From Pseudogymnoascus destructans (Eukaryota; Ascomycota; Leotiomycetes; Thelebolales; Thelebolaceae), in the NCBI RefSeq assembly GCF_001641265.1, contig NW_020167530.1, forward strand, positions 868,001 through 932,000: 64,000 bases of DNA, written 5' to 3'. The notes below the pieces were generated by a model. The model was not told the DNA's origin. It did no database searches and saw nothing but the letters and a program-made list of their open reading frames with translations. A program made the translations under genes and the position numbers. This document shows, one piece after another, positions 56,301-64,000 of this stretch. Positions within the stretch are counted from its first letter, which is position 1. Each line of letters opens with the position of its first letter.

Positions 56301-58101
56301 CATAAGGCTGGTGCTTTGGCAGAATTGATGCCTTTGCCTTGTCAAAAAGATGTTGGTAGTCTTGGTATGCTAAAGGCAAAATGACCTCCTGAGATGATTT
56401 CTCCAAATCTGAAGTAGCTGCTATCTCCAGGACAGGTTGGAAAGGTTTAACCCATATCAGAGATGATATATCGTCCATAGTTTGGTCAAAATCCTTGATC
56501 TGGGACAAGTTTGAGTCTTGGACCTGAATAGGGGTAACTGAGGCTTGAAGGGTTTTTTCAGTATTGAGCTCAGGATTTGAGCTAAACCCAAGCGATAAAT
56601 GCTTCCAATTGATAGTTGGATCATGCCTTTGAAGCCATGGAAGACCTAGGATGACTGGGTACTTCATTGGTATAACATCTAAAGAGATGGTGTCTGAAAA
56701 TGTTGATTTTCCTAGGGGAATCTCAAGTTTGAGTACTGGGGTGTTGCAGGTAATGGAACCTGAACTGATAGGAGTTCCATCAATGACTCGGAGCAACTCT
56801 GGAGTGCGTTTGGGAATTGTAGGTAACTGGTGTGTCAAGATGAGGTCTTGAGATATAAAGTTGCCTGTTGCCCCTGAGTCTATCATAGCCCTTGTAGACA
56901 ACACCTGTTGTTTGAAATGGAGTTGAATAGGGATTAACAGGTGTGTGAGACTCTGAGAAAGCACCATCGACACATCTTTGTTGTCTAGGGGAGAAGTTAT
57001 AGTCTCAGTTGAAGTTGTGCCTGCTAGGGATTTTTCAAGTTTTTCAGGAATAGCAGTTGTGACTGTGTCTGAGGCTGCTATATGTTTTGAATCAGCACTC
57101 CCCCGTGCTGAATAGCACTCCTGAATTCTGTGTCCCCCTTTGCCACAGTATAAACAAAGGTTGTTGTCCATTCTGTGTTTTCTTTCTTGAGGGGTAAGTT
57201 TACCCCTTTTCAGTTTTTGAGGGTATCCTGTAGGCTGAGGTGCTGGATTTGCTGTAGATCTCTTTATAGAGGCGTCTAAGTCCATAGGTTCAGGTGCTGA
57301 GTCCTTAGCAGTTGGTGTAGAGGTGTAATTGTTGAAATTTCTTGTTGGATGCCAGTCTTGGTTCTTCTCCTTTCTTCTTTCAAAAAGCCTATCATCAAGT
57401 CTGACAGCTTTCTCTATAAGCATTTGAAGTGTTGTAGGGCGTTCTTCTTTGCTGAGTTCATCCTTAATAGAGCTCTTGAGCCCTTGGTAGTAAGTGAAGA
57501 CTAAGGCTTCTTCATTCCAAGTCAAGTGAGAAGTGATTCTCCTAAATTCTGTTGTATACTGAGCAGCAGAGGTCTTTTGACATAGCTTCTGTAGCTCTCT
57601 TTCTGCTGTAGCAGTTTCGTTGATGTCTCCAAAGGTCCTGGTAAGTTCCTCTTGAAACTGGTCATAAGAGGTAATCAAAGGTGTAGTGGTATTTTGGTTG
57701 TTGCCACTAAGTCTTCTAAGATATGGCTCAAAGAAGTTGAATGCAGATCCACGGAGGTAGCTGGCAGCGAAATAGATCTTCTGAATGTCTGAGGTGAACT
57801 GATGAGGCCTGAGGGTGAAGTAGATGTCCAGTTGCATAAGAAATCCCTTCAACTTCCTCCTGTCTCCATGGTATAAATCTGGTGTTTGCACTTTAGGAAG
57901 TGCACCTGGGGTACTCGAAATAGCCAGAGGAGCTGTGGGAAGCTCTGTATGATGTGTCTGAGTTGAAGATTGTGTTGCTGAAGTGTTGGCTTGAAAGGTG
58001 TTTTCCAAATTCTCAAGTTTGTTTGCTATAGTTTGTATAAAGGCAAACAGTTGTTGCATCTGCTGTTCAGCAGTAGTTGTAGGAGCTTGGTCGTCCTCCA
58101 T
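53308..58101 (-). CDS. Gag-Pol polyprotein of the chromovirus
   Basis: The 1,597 residues form a single ORF. Gag spans about 60-300. The CCHC knuckle CLYCGKGGHRIQEC is at 316-329. Protease has DSGATGNF at 408-415. Reverse transcriptase spans about 605-790 with YLDD at 764-767. RNase H spans about 905-1025 (ETDASDFAISGIL). The integrase zinc domain lies near 1160-1208 (H..H..C..C). The integrase core has D1235, D1301 and E1337, the last two 35 residues apart. A C-terminal chromodomain (about 1540-1585, YEVESILDKK, YFLVKWKGYP, NTWEP) is the mark of chromoviruses and is thought to guide integration to heterochromatin marks. No stop or frameshift is present. Gag and Pol are fused in one frame, as in several fungal elements. 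Confidence 0.96.
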   Translation of the reverse strand: MEDDQAPTTTAEQQMQQLFAFIQTIANKLENLENTFQANTSATQSSTQTHHTELPTAPLAISSTPGALPKVQTPDLYHGDRRKLKGFLMQLDIYFTLRPHQFTSDIQKIYFAASYLRGSAFNFFEPYLRRLSGNNQNTTTPLITSYDQFQEELTRTFGDINETATAERELQKLCQKTSAAQYTTEFRRITSHLTWNEEALVFTYYQGLKSSIKDELSKEERPTTLQMLIEKAVRLDDRLFERRKEKNQDWHPTRNFNNYTSTPTAKDSAPEPMDLDASIKRSTANPAPQPTGYPQKLKRGKLTPQERKHRMDNNLCLYCGKGGHRIQECYSARGSADSKHIAASDTVTTAIPEKLEKSLAGTTSTETITSPLDNKDVSMVLSQSLTHLLIPIQLHFKQQVLSTRAMIDSGATGNFISQDLILTHQLPTIPKRTPELLRVIDGTPISSGSITCNTPVLKLEIPLGKSTFSDTISLDVIPMKYPVILGLPWLQRHDPTINWKHLSLGFSSNPELNTEKTLQASVTPIQVQDSNLSQIKDFDQTMDDISSLIWVKPFQPVLEIAATSDLEKSSQEVILPLAYQDYQHLFDKAKASILPKHQPYDHEIPLAEGSMPPYGPIYSLSELELKTLREYLDENLSSGFIRPSSSPAGAPILFVKKKDGSLRLCVDYRGLNAVTVKNRYALPLIPELIDRLSSARIFTKLDLRGAYNLIRIKEGDEWKTAFRTRYGHFEYQVMPFGLANAPASFQALMNDILRPYLDIFVVVYLDDILIYSLDTQEHVLHVRQVLEKLSQAQLFCKLEKCLFHMSQVDFLGHRISTEGIQMDPEKTKAVQTWPIPSSIKEVQSFLGFANYYRRFIPRYTSLALPLTQLLHKDTLYHWDKTQQDAFDALKGEFKEGKMLLHFNPLKPATLETDASDFAISGILYQAPKDKQEELQPVAFYSRKLSAAEQNYPITDKELLAIVCSLKHWRCYLEGANYPITIYSDHSNLLTFTTTKQLNRRQARWSEQLGGFDFVIKHVSGAKNQRADLLSRRHDYQDSAKTSNTKALLDSAKLIAASLSNPSTTEDLGVNLSPQDQVAPITSSQEPETFKDYTPSATLLKAFKDAYNHDPFAKRTLEYLQKKGSSLEKVGLQNFSKNQHGLLLFKNYIYVPRDKRLQLHLLQQFHDAPAAGHFGFAKTYELLTRKFYWPSLRTTLQDYISSCTTCNLNKPTRQKPYGLLQPLPIPERPWDSISIDFIVKLPPSIPKGGATPYDSILVVVERLTKMAHFEPCNETITASELAWLFLKVVFKYHGIPGHWISDRGAVFTSNFFKEFSKLLNMEQRFSTAYHPQTDGQTERVNSVLEQYLRIYTNYAQDNWADLLHLAEFAYNNTVSNTTKETPFYANYGYHPRFEVAELNCPENFKNPSATERIIYLKGLQDYLKVQIQRAQDEQAQAFNRGVVAPQFKVGDQVFLSRRHITTTRPSDKLDTKRLGPFKITRTIGKNAFELALPPTWTIHNVFHASLLSKAQESSLRPLQSPPPPVLILDQPEYEVESILDKKTLRGQDYFLVKWKGYPTSDNTWEPKRNLKNASKLILEFLSKKANWLKGKQTANKRP

Positions 58102-58153
58102 TGTAGTATCGAAGTGCTGCTATAGAAATAGTTGAAGCTTGAAGCAGGCAAGG

Positions 58154-59089
58154 TGTAATGGTGAGTGCACCAGATATGAGAATCTAGCCACCCAAGGAAG
58201 GGATGAATTTACTAAGACAACACACTGTCTTAGGAAACAGAGCCAAAGGGTTGTAGCTTAGACTATTCCACAACGCAGCAATCAGGTGTATGATGTGGTG
58301 AAGTGGGTTAGACAAGTTGCAACAAATGTTGAGTCTGGGAACTCAGGGGTAAGTCAGAGGTTAACACCTCACTGACTTTTCAGAAACAAGGAGTAACAAG
58401 ATGAATGCTTGGAAGCTTGTAAAAGACGTAGAAGTATGTGCTAGTCGATTTACTGTATTGTCTGCTTGCCCTTTCTTAAGGAAAGGGCAATCCTATTTAT
58501 GCCAAAGGAGTGTAGTTCTCTTATTTTCCATGACTTTCCATGACTAACCAGGCTTGGTAAATGTATTAGAAATCAAGTGCGACCCACAACTAGCTTGCTA
58601 ATCATGTAGTGAACGTAAGAGAATCCCATAGAACCATCTCTTGGGTTCCTAGCCTATAGGAAGTGAAAAGGAGGTCCAAGGTCAGAGTACCTATAGACAA
58701 ATTATGTCATAACTTAACCAATCTTGTGGGTAACTAAGGAGCGATGACGTGTAATGAATCATAGAGGGTTGTAGAAGCTTCTAGAGCTATCGTTCATGTT
58801 CCTAGGCCTCTAGTTGGTAGAGATATGCCATGTGGTAGTATTGGCCCACCCCCTTAAGGAGGAGATTTTCTTAATAACTTGTTCAATGAGTGTCCAAATG
58901 ATATGCCGTGATGTATGTAGCATAAACAGATGTAGTAGAAGAGTTTGCAGCAATCGTTGAGTAGTATTGCTTCTGTTGTTGGTGTGATAAGCCAAGATAT
59001 GTATGGTGACTTGTAGGTTTGAGGAGGAGATTTCTAAGTTTGCTCTTGAGTTTGATAGCAAACTGAGTGCAACGAATGTCAGTATGACA
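58154..59089 (-). repeat. 5' LTR of the chromovirus
   Basis: It is 936 bp, the same length as the 3' LTR and identical to it by eye. Confidence 0.95.
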
Positions 59090-59202
59090 AGCAAGCGCTT
59101 CATGGGCCTATCTGGCGAAGCATCCCAGTTAAGAGCTCACAGCACAATGGGATCAACGAAGTAGAGGGTTGGATAGAGTCAAGTAATTAGTATATATCGT
59201 AG

Positions 59203-60381
59203 CTAGCTATTATAACAAAGATACTCCTCTACTGTTAGTGGTGGTACTAGAAACCTTGTCCTGATCAAATTGCCATGAATACAGGTATAACAGTTTGACA
59301 GCAGTATTGCAGCTTTAAAGTGAGCAGCTACAGGCTGTGATTGTGACTGTAACCCCTTGTCAAATGCTGTATATGTCCATAACTGTTGTGTTAACCCAAT
59401 GGCGTTCTCTACTGCAATTCTTACAGACGATAGCGCCTTATTAAACTGCTTCTGCTTTTGCGGAAGATATCGATGACCACGAGGGCAAGTATATGGGGCT
59501 AGAATACCCTCTGTACAACAGTAGGCAGGGTCCCCATAAAGATATAAATCCTTTCTTCCTCCTATAGTACGCCGGATCCGCTGTACGCAGCCAGAATCCT
59601 GCCATATTCGCCAGTCATTTGCGGGTCCGTTATATGGTCCAATTAAGGACGATACAAGCCCGTCTGGGGTTACAATTGCTTGGAAGTGCATTCCGTGCTT
59701 CTTTTGATATCCATAATACCACTGCCGCTGGACTTCGGAGTCTCCTGCTGGTCGACAAAAGCCTTGGAAGGTTCCGTCGACAAACCCCCATATTTGACCA
59801 CACCCACCACTGTCTTCAATCGCTTCTTTGAATTGTAACAGCTTCTTGTATGTAAGGTATGGGTGCCACTCGAGTACAGCCTCAAACTCATGTACTAAGT
59901 GGCTCATTACGTCATTGAAAACTGTAGAGAGCCATGCTGGCGACCGCCCAAAAAGATCAGCGCAGGTTGACCAACATCCTGGATACGCAAGGCGAGCTAG
60001 GACTACACAAAGAGCAGTCTCTAAGTCTGGCTTTACCCGGTCTCTCCATTCAATTTTATAAAGCTGAAGGAGTGGCACAAGCCGGGCGATTTCCTCGATT
60101 GAAAACCTTAATAGTATAAGAACCTATACCCCAAACCTCAACCCCTATTCAATTACTTACCGGAACTTGTGAACTACCCGCCCTGGAGTTTGACTACCCC
60201 ACGATCGTAGATTCCAGTTGAACTTCTCATATTCGTATGTAATCCAGGCTTGTGGGCGTTGAGTTATATATAAAGACCGTATAAGCCACTGATAATATCA
60301 GCGCTGGCGACGACGTCGAACAAGTAAGGCTGCTGCGCAAACAGTAAGAGCAATCAACTCTAGCTCTTCAGTATCCGACAT
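59203..60381 (-). pseudogene. PIF/Harbinger-type transposase, one in-frame stop
   Basis: Exons 60161..60381 and 59203..60106 with a 54-nt intron (GTAAGT to ATTAAG) give 374 codons. The sequence has WSTCADLFGRSPAWLSTVFNDVMSHL (helix-turn-helix-like), then the DDE core of the DDE_Tnp_4 type. Its catalytic contexts are WGFVDGTFQGFCRP, LIGPYNGPANDWRIWQDSG, LYGDPAYCC and VRIAVENAIG. An in-frame TGA at codon 28 (60298-60300) follows RRRRQR; otherwise the frame is open. The stop at 59203-59205 lies 12 bp from the convergent stop of the accessory ORF. Transposase and partner arranged in one element is typical of PIF/Harbinger. It is not clear whether the TGA kills it or translation starts further down. 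Confidence 0.85.
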
Positions 60382-61077
60382 TAGGTTATATTACTATAAC
60401 CTCCTTTATTTTTACACAATATAGTAGCTACGTCGCAAAGATATTTTATAACGAAAGTGGTGGTCGAATAGGGGTAATTTGCAGTGGTGGCAGTCGCAAA
60501 AGGGTACATATAGGTACTTCCATTTACATATATATTTGTATGGCAATAGACGTACCGCAATGTATCTTTTTTCGGACGCCACCACCTCTCCCCCCACCCG
60601 CCCAGTTCCAAAGCACTTACTGAAGTAGAAAAATTTATCAAAGGCCAGTATTTTACAGAGGGAACAAAGGGCTCTAGTCACATAGGGGATTACAAAGGGA
60701 ACGCCATAGGGGGTATGGCCGGAAGGGGAGAATTATCTAACGACCGATCATAATCCAACTTTTCTACACCGAGCGATTCAGCAGTGTTCAATACAGTCAA
60801 TATCACCAAACTTTTGATATTGCCTAATTAGGAGGTATGGTAAGTACTAAACAAGGATTCTATTGCTCTAATACTAATATAATCTAGTAGTACTCTAGTA
60901 CTGCTTGGCATCACCGGATTAGGCAGTGTCAAGCCGACGACTGTCGAACATTGCTGAATCGCTCTATTCCGACCGTAGGAACGGTCTTTTTACCAATTGG
61001 TCTTACTTCGGCCGCCGTTCCAGGACCGCTCCTGGCTCCATCCACATTACGGGTGGTCCGAGCGCCTTTCAGAGTCC
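60382..61077. other. Right flank of the Harbinger-type element, no gene
   Basis: AT-rich with a few C runs. I did not find a TIR pair of canonical Harbinger type here. The block at 61078-61125 is treated separately. Confidence 0.5.
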
Positions 61078-61125
61078 CCGGACCGTCCTGGGACCACTCC
61101 AAATTTATGAGGCGCGCCGGTAAGG
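61078..61125 (-). repeat. Right half of the widely spaced inverted repeat pair
   Basis: Its reverse complement reads CCTTACCGGCGCGCC and later GTGGTCCCAGGACGGTCCGG, matching 43661..43708 with about a dozen differences. It is followed by TA (61126-61127). Confidence 0.55.
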
Positions 61126-61337
61126 TATGCTTATCAATGAAGCTAGGGCTGTTCTAGTGGCAAAGCTAACTTTGATCAACCCCTCGTAGGCGCCAAGCAA
61201 AGACTAAGTTACTGGACTACAAATTGTCGTCAACCGATTCTCCACGCCTTTTCCTTTCCTTCCCTTCCCTTCTCTCTTTTCAACGAATTTACATGGGAAT
61301 AGGACGACTGAACCAGGTCCTATTTTCTATCTAGATC

Positions 61338-63140
61338 ATGAGCCACATGAGAGACACCGATTTTGATCAGCTCATGAAAAGACTGACCGAGAACTTCAAT
61401 GTTCTGGCTGACGAAGTTCAGCTGTTGAGCGATAGGAAGACCGTTCTCGAACACAAGCTACGTTTTGCACACGAACAGGTATGCATAATCCATCATTCCT
61501 TTGTCTTCTTCCCCCCAACCACACGATGTGATGAGACACTTTAGCTCTAGATCTGGAGTCGCTTCTGGTGACAACGACCGACAAAAACCAATCATGTTTC
61601 CTGAATACCGTTCTTTCATCACCATGAATACGTTTATATATTTGCGAAGACTGCCCGCTGACTATCATCTTCATAGTATCAAGTTCTAGCCCTCAAGTAC
61701 GCGCCGTCTGATGATCCAGATATCTCGAGCACTCTAGCCAAGCTGCAGCTTCCCGCGGACATCCGAGTGAATGCAGAGGACCGAACGTCACTGGTGCCGC
61801 TACCTCCCCGGCGGTCCGGAAACTCCAAGCAGCAGACGGCTGAGGCTATAAGAGATGGGCGAAAGGCGTCACAGCTCATAGCTTCTCTTAAGGGCTGGAA
61901 TAGATCTGCCGTTGGTAATCGCAGTGCCTCAATAGCTACGAGCAGTAACAATAGGAACTCCCGCGGTGGAACCTCCTTCACAACATTCCATGAACAAGAC
62001 TTCACAGTACCGGGCAGAAAAAGCCAACTGATGTGCCCATTCTCTCAAAAATCCAATAAGCCCGCCCCGAACCGGGACTCATCAAGCCAAGTATCGGCGA
62101 TGGAGACCGCTGAGGAAACCACTGCCGTCCCCGATACGGAAGACAACACCCCCCATCACTCAACAGATCCCATATGCGCAGCACTATATGCCGAAACACA
62201 TGTCTCCGCGCCTCCATCGGCCGCCGGCTCCAACAAATGCCCCATACGTTTCCTAGACCAGCATTCTCCCGAAGAGGTCGCAAGATATTTTGAGACCCAC
62301 AAGCATGAAATCCCACGAAGCCATGAAGTATGCGTGAAGCGGTATACGAGGAACGAGGAAGGCGCTAGGAAGTTGGATGCAAAATACGGTAGCATGGTGA
62401 GCATGCTGCAGCAACTGGGACAGAAGCACCAGCCGATGCTACCTGTGCAAGACGAAATTGAAGAATACGAAGTGGATAAGAGGTCCAACGGACGGGTCGA
62501 AAGCTGGGCGAAGGCTGTCAGTGAAGAAGGCGTCGACCCTGCCGAAGCAACGGTCAACGTCCCTACCGAGCATGAAGAAGAGCGCGAGGGGCGATACGAC
62601 AGGCCATTGAATGAGGTCAGGGTTGGCGAGTCTCCGAGCCGCCCATGGGGTATTTCAGTGCCATACGATTTCCCACCTGCTCCTCACTACACCGAGAACG
62701 ATTTACAAGCCTCGCCATCCGCCCCCGCCATTACCCGCGACTTTGACGGCCAGGCGCCGGTGAGCCCGTTCGGCCACGGCGCAAAAGCGGAAGAAGTGAC
62801 AGAGGAACCTGCATCGTCTGATCGAGAGGATATCCCTCAGGCGAAGCCAACGGGGCAATGCCCATTCAGCCAGAACATGGACCCAAATGCACCGCTTCCC
62901 AAAGACCACCCTGCCGTAGCACCGCAAGACTCGGGGTTCGGCGCAACATACGAGAGCCAGCCGCAGCCGGAACCGACATCGCAGCCAGCGTTCATAGCGA
63001 AGCCCGAGGCTGCCACGACGACGGGTAATAACGGTGGACCGCAGATGCTGTTCACAGGGCCTGTGTTCATCGGATACCCTGTTGAGCAGGCGATGGCATT
63101 GATGCAGCAGTGGCAGGCTGGGGCCAACCAACCGAGATGA
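61338..63140 (+). CDS. Unrecognised protein with repeated Cys-Pro motifs
   Basis: Exon 1 is 61338..61478 (MSHMRDTDFDQLMKRLTENFNVLADEVQLLSDRKTVLEHKLRFAHEQ, a coiled coil); exon 2 most likely starts at 61698 (YAPSDDPDISSTLAKLQLPADIR) and runs to 63140, giving 527 residues. The acceptor at 61697 is the only one I found that keeps phase; a small exon inside the 219-nt gap is possible (LDLESLL is legible near 61550). The rest is polar and acidic, with a conserved-looking core NKCPIRFLDQHSPEEVARYFETHKHEIPRSHEVCVKRY. Three Cys-Pro motifs occur: MCPFSQKS, KCPIRF and QCPFSQNM. The C-terminus is less polar (QMLFTGPVFIGYPVEQAMALMQQW). No family is assigned. Confidence 0.75.
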
Positions 63141-63553
63141 TGGAAGCAACGAGGCGGACGTTGCGTAGATTTTTTTTTGATAGCGATTAGCATTCTATTT
63201 TGATTGTAGCATGGGTTTGAGCGTTGATTCTTACGGGGGCTTCCATGGGAAGAAGACCGGCGCACGTATTTAGCTGTTTAGCTTAGCCTTTAATGTACAC
63301 TTCTCTAAGAACCTTTCATCTAAACCGTCTATTTGTAGCTATACAGCAGAAATATGTATTCTTCTTCGTTTATCTCTTCATCTGTCATAATAATGCCGTA
63401 CAAACCAGAACCCGCTTCTATCGATCTTTTTCAATGATGATTCGGGATATCCAAACCAACGCCAACGCCAACCCCAAACACCACTTCAAGCCACAATCTA
63501 CACCCATATCTCTACAACCCCTTCCCCACGGCCCTTCTCCCAACAACCCACCC
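63141..63553. other. Intergenic region between convergent genes
   Basis: It holds the 3' flanks of the Cys-Pro protein gene and TVP38. No gene is supportable. Confidence 0.6.
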
Positions 63554-64000
63554 TCACCTCCCCCCATCCGTCTCAACCCTCGTCTCCTCATCCGTCCAAT
63601 CATCCCTATACCCCGCATCATCATTATCCCACAAACTAATATCATCCTCATCGAACCCCACCGGATCCGCCAGACCAACCCTCTCCTCCTCATCCCCCTC
63701 CCACGCCCCCCCCCCCCCAATCGCCTGCGCCTCCAGCTCCCGCGCCCTAGCCATCGTCCGTCTATAAATCACAAACCCCAGCACCGCGCCCAGGATCCCA
63801 AAAACAGCCATCGAGACATAATTCACAATCTTAGTCGTACGATCCATCTCGCTCCCCGCCTCGGCAATAGCAGCCAGCCGACTCCCCGCAAAAACATGAA
63901 TAAGCAGCTTCGGCGTCGCCATCGCGGTCGCGGCTGTGAAAGCGAGCGGGTGCACAGTGGGCAGCGTGGACATGGCGCCGTTGGAGATGCTGTAGGGGAG
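63554..64000 (-). CDS. TVP38: TVP38-type Golgi membrane protein, C-terminal part (cut by window edge)
   Basis: The minus-strand frame is open to the window edge; 149 codons are visible. It begins LPYSISNGAMSTLPTVHPLAFTAATAMATPKLLIHVFAGSRLAAI, matching the end of the VTT (SNARE-associated/DedA) domain of fungal Tvp38. A final membrane segment follows (VNYVSMAVFGILGAVLGFVIYRRTM), then an acidic tail with ISLWDNDDAGY. Tvp38 proteins sit in Golgi membranes; VTT proteins are linked to lipid scrambling. The 5' part lies beyond 64000. The C8 run near 63711-63718 codes for glycines in the tail. Confidence 0.8.
   Translation of the reverse strand, partial: LPYSISNGAMSTLPTVHPLAFTAATAMATPKLLIHVFAGSRLAAIAEAGSEMDRTTKIVNYVSMAVFGILGAVLGFVIYRRTMARARELEAQAIGGGGAWEGDEEERVGLADPVGFDEDDISLWDNDDAGYRDDWTDEETRVETDGGR

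Larger units (their letters stand above)
52361..59089 (-). mobile_element. Complete Ty3/gypsy chromovirus
   Basis: The element is 6,729 bp with a 936-bp LTR at each end, flanked by the 5-bp duplication AGCAA (52356-52360 and 59090-59094). Transcription is from the right LTR toward the left. A purine-rich tract AAAAGGGGGATCA lies just before the left (3') LTR. It has one uninterrupted 1,597-codon ORF. No canonical initiator-tRNA primer site was recognised after the 5' LTR. It lies inside the accessory ORF of the Harbinger-type element. Confidence 0.96.

Noticed and set aside
60382..60900. Canonical PIF/Harbinger TIR near the transposase start
   Set aside because: No inverted partner with a 3-bp TWA duplication was found; the only candidate pair is the one at 43661/61125.
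1..64000. tRNA or rRNA genes
   Set aside because: No cloverleaf with A and B boxes or rRNA sequence was recognised by reading; a dedicated scan (for example a tRNA covariance model) would settle it.

Overview
This is a window from a filamentous ascomycete (Pezizomycotina-type) nuclear genome. The evidence is short introns of about 46-99 nt with GT donors, CTAAC/CTGAC-like branch sites and AG acceptors, large single-exon coding blocks, fungal protein families (fungal tricalbin, TRP/Flc-like channel, Tvp38) and fungal transposon families (pogo/Fot1-like DDE elements, Ty1/copia, Ty3/gypsy chromovirus, PIF/Harbinger). No tRNA, rRNA or CRISPR array was seen.

Layout. 0-1.7 kb: a PLP-dependent trans-sulfuration-type enzyme. 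1.7-11 kb: transposon-rich. It holds an apparently intact 1.86-kb DDE element with perfect 83-bp terminal inverted repeats, a truncated transposase relic, a copia relic next to a 9-bp minisatellite, and a second DDE element broken by two younger insertions whose target duplications can still be read. 11.8-35.7 kb: a conserved gene block. It contains U2AF small subunit (+), an oxysterol-binding protein with a GC-AG intron (-), a tricalbin ER-plasma membrane tether (-), a TRP/Flc-like membrane protein (-), an unrecognised 1,101-aa protein (+), UDP-glucose pyrophosphorylase with a 575-nt intron (-) and a small single-span membrane protein (-). Three of these genes (OSBP, tricalbin, Flc/TRP family) are associated with membrane-contact or lipid and membrane homeostasis in fungi; their clustering is only an observation. 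36-39 kb: heavily decayed, repeated copies of an unrecognised Ala/Glu-rich coiled-coil coding unit. 39.4-43.2 kb: an F-box/beta-propeller protein ending in a polybasic stretch plus a CaaX box. 43.6-61.1 kb: a nested transposon cluster. 61.3-64 kb: an unrecognised gene with repeated Cys-Pro motifs and the 3' end of TVP38, cut by the window edge.

The 43.6-61.1 kb cluster can be partly ordered in time. A PIF/Harbinger-type element has a transposase (minus strand) and an accessory ORF (plus strand) converging with only 12 bp between stop codons. The accessory ORF was hit by a solo LTR (TSD GCGGG), followed by a 180-bp tandem duplication across that LTR's edge, and by a complete 6.73-kb chromovirus (TSD AGCAA, 936-bp LTRs that read identical). 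A related LTR to the left was itself hit by a pogo-like element at a TA. Imperfect inverted repeats with TA outside them lie at 43.66 and 61.13 kb and may be the ends of the oldest element.

The most striking cross-cutting pattern is that three diverged DDE elements all have termini beginning ACGT, and inside each TIR there are two copies of an element-specific motif exactly 17 bp apart. The perfect repeats of the youngest elements argue against recent strong repeat-induced mutation in this lineage.
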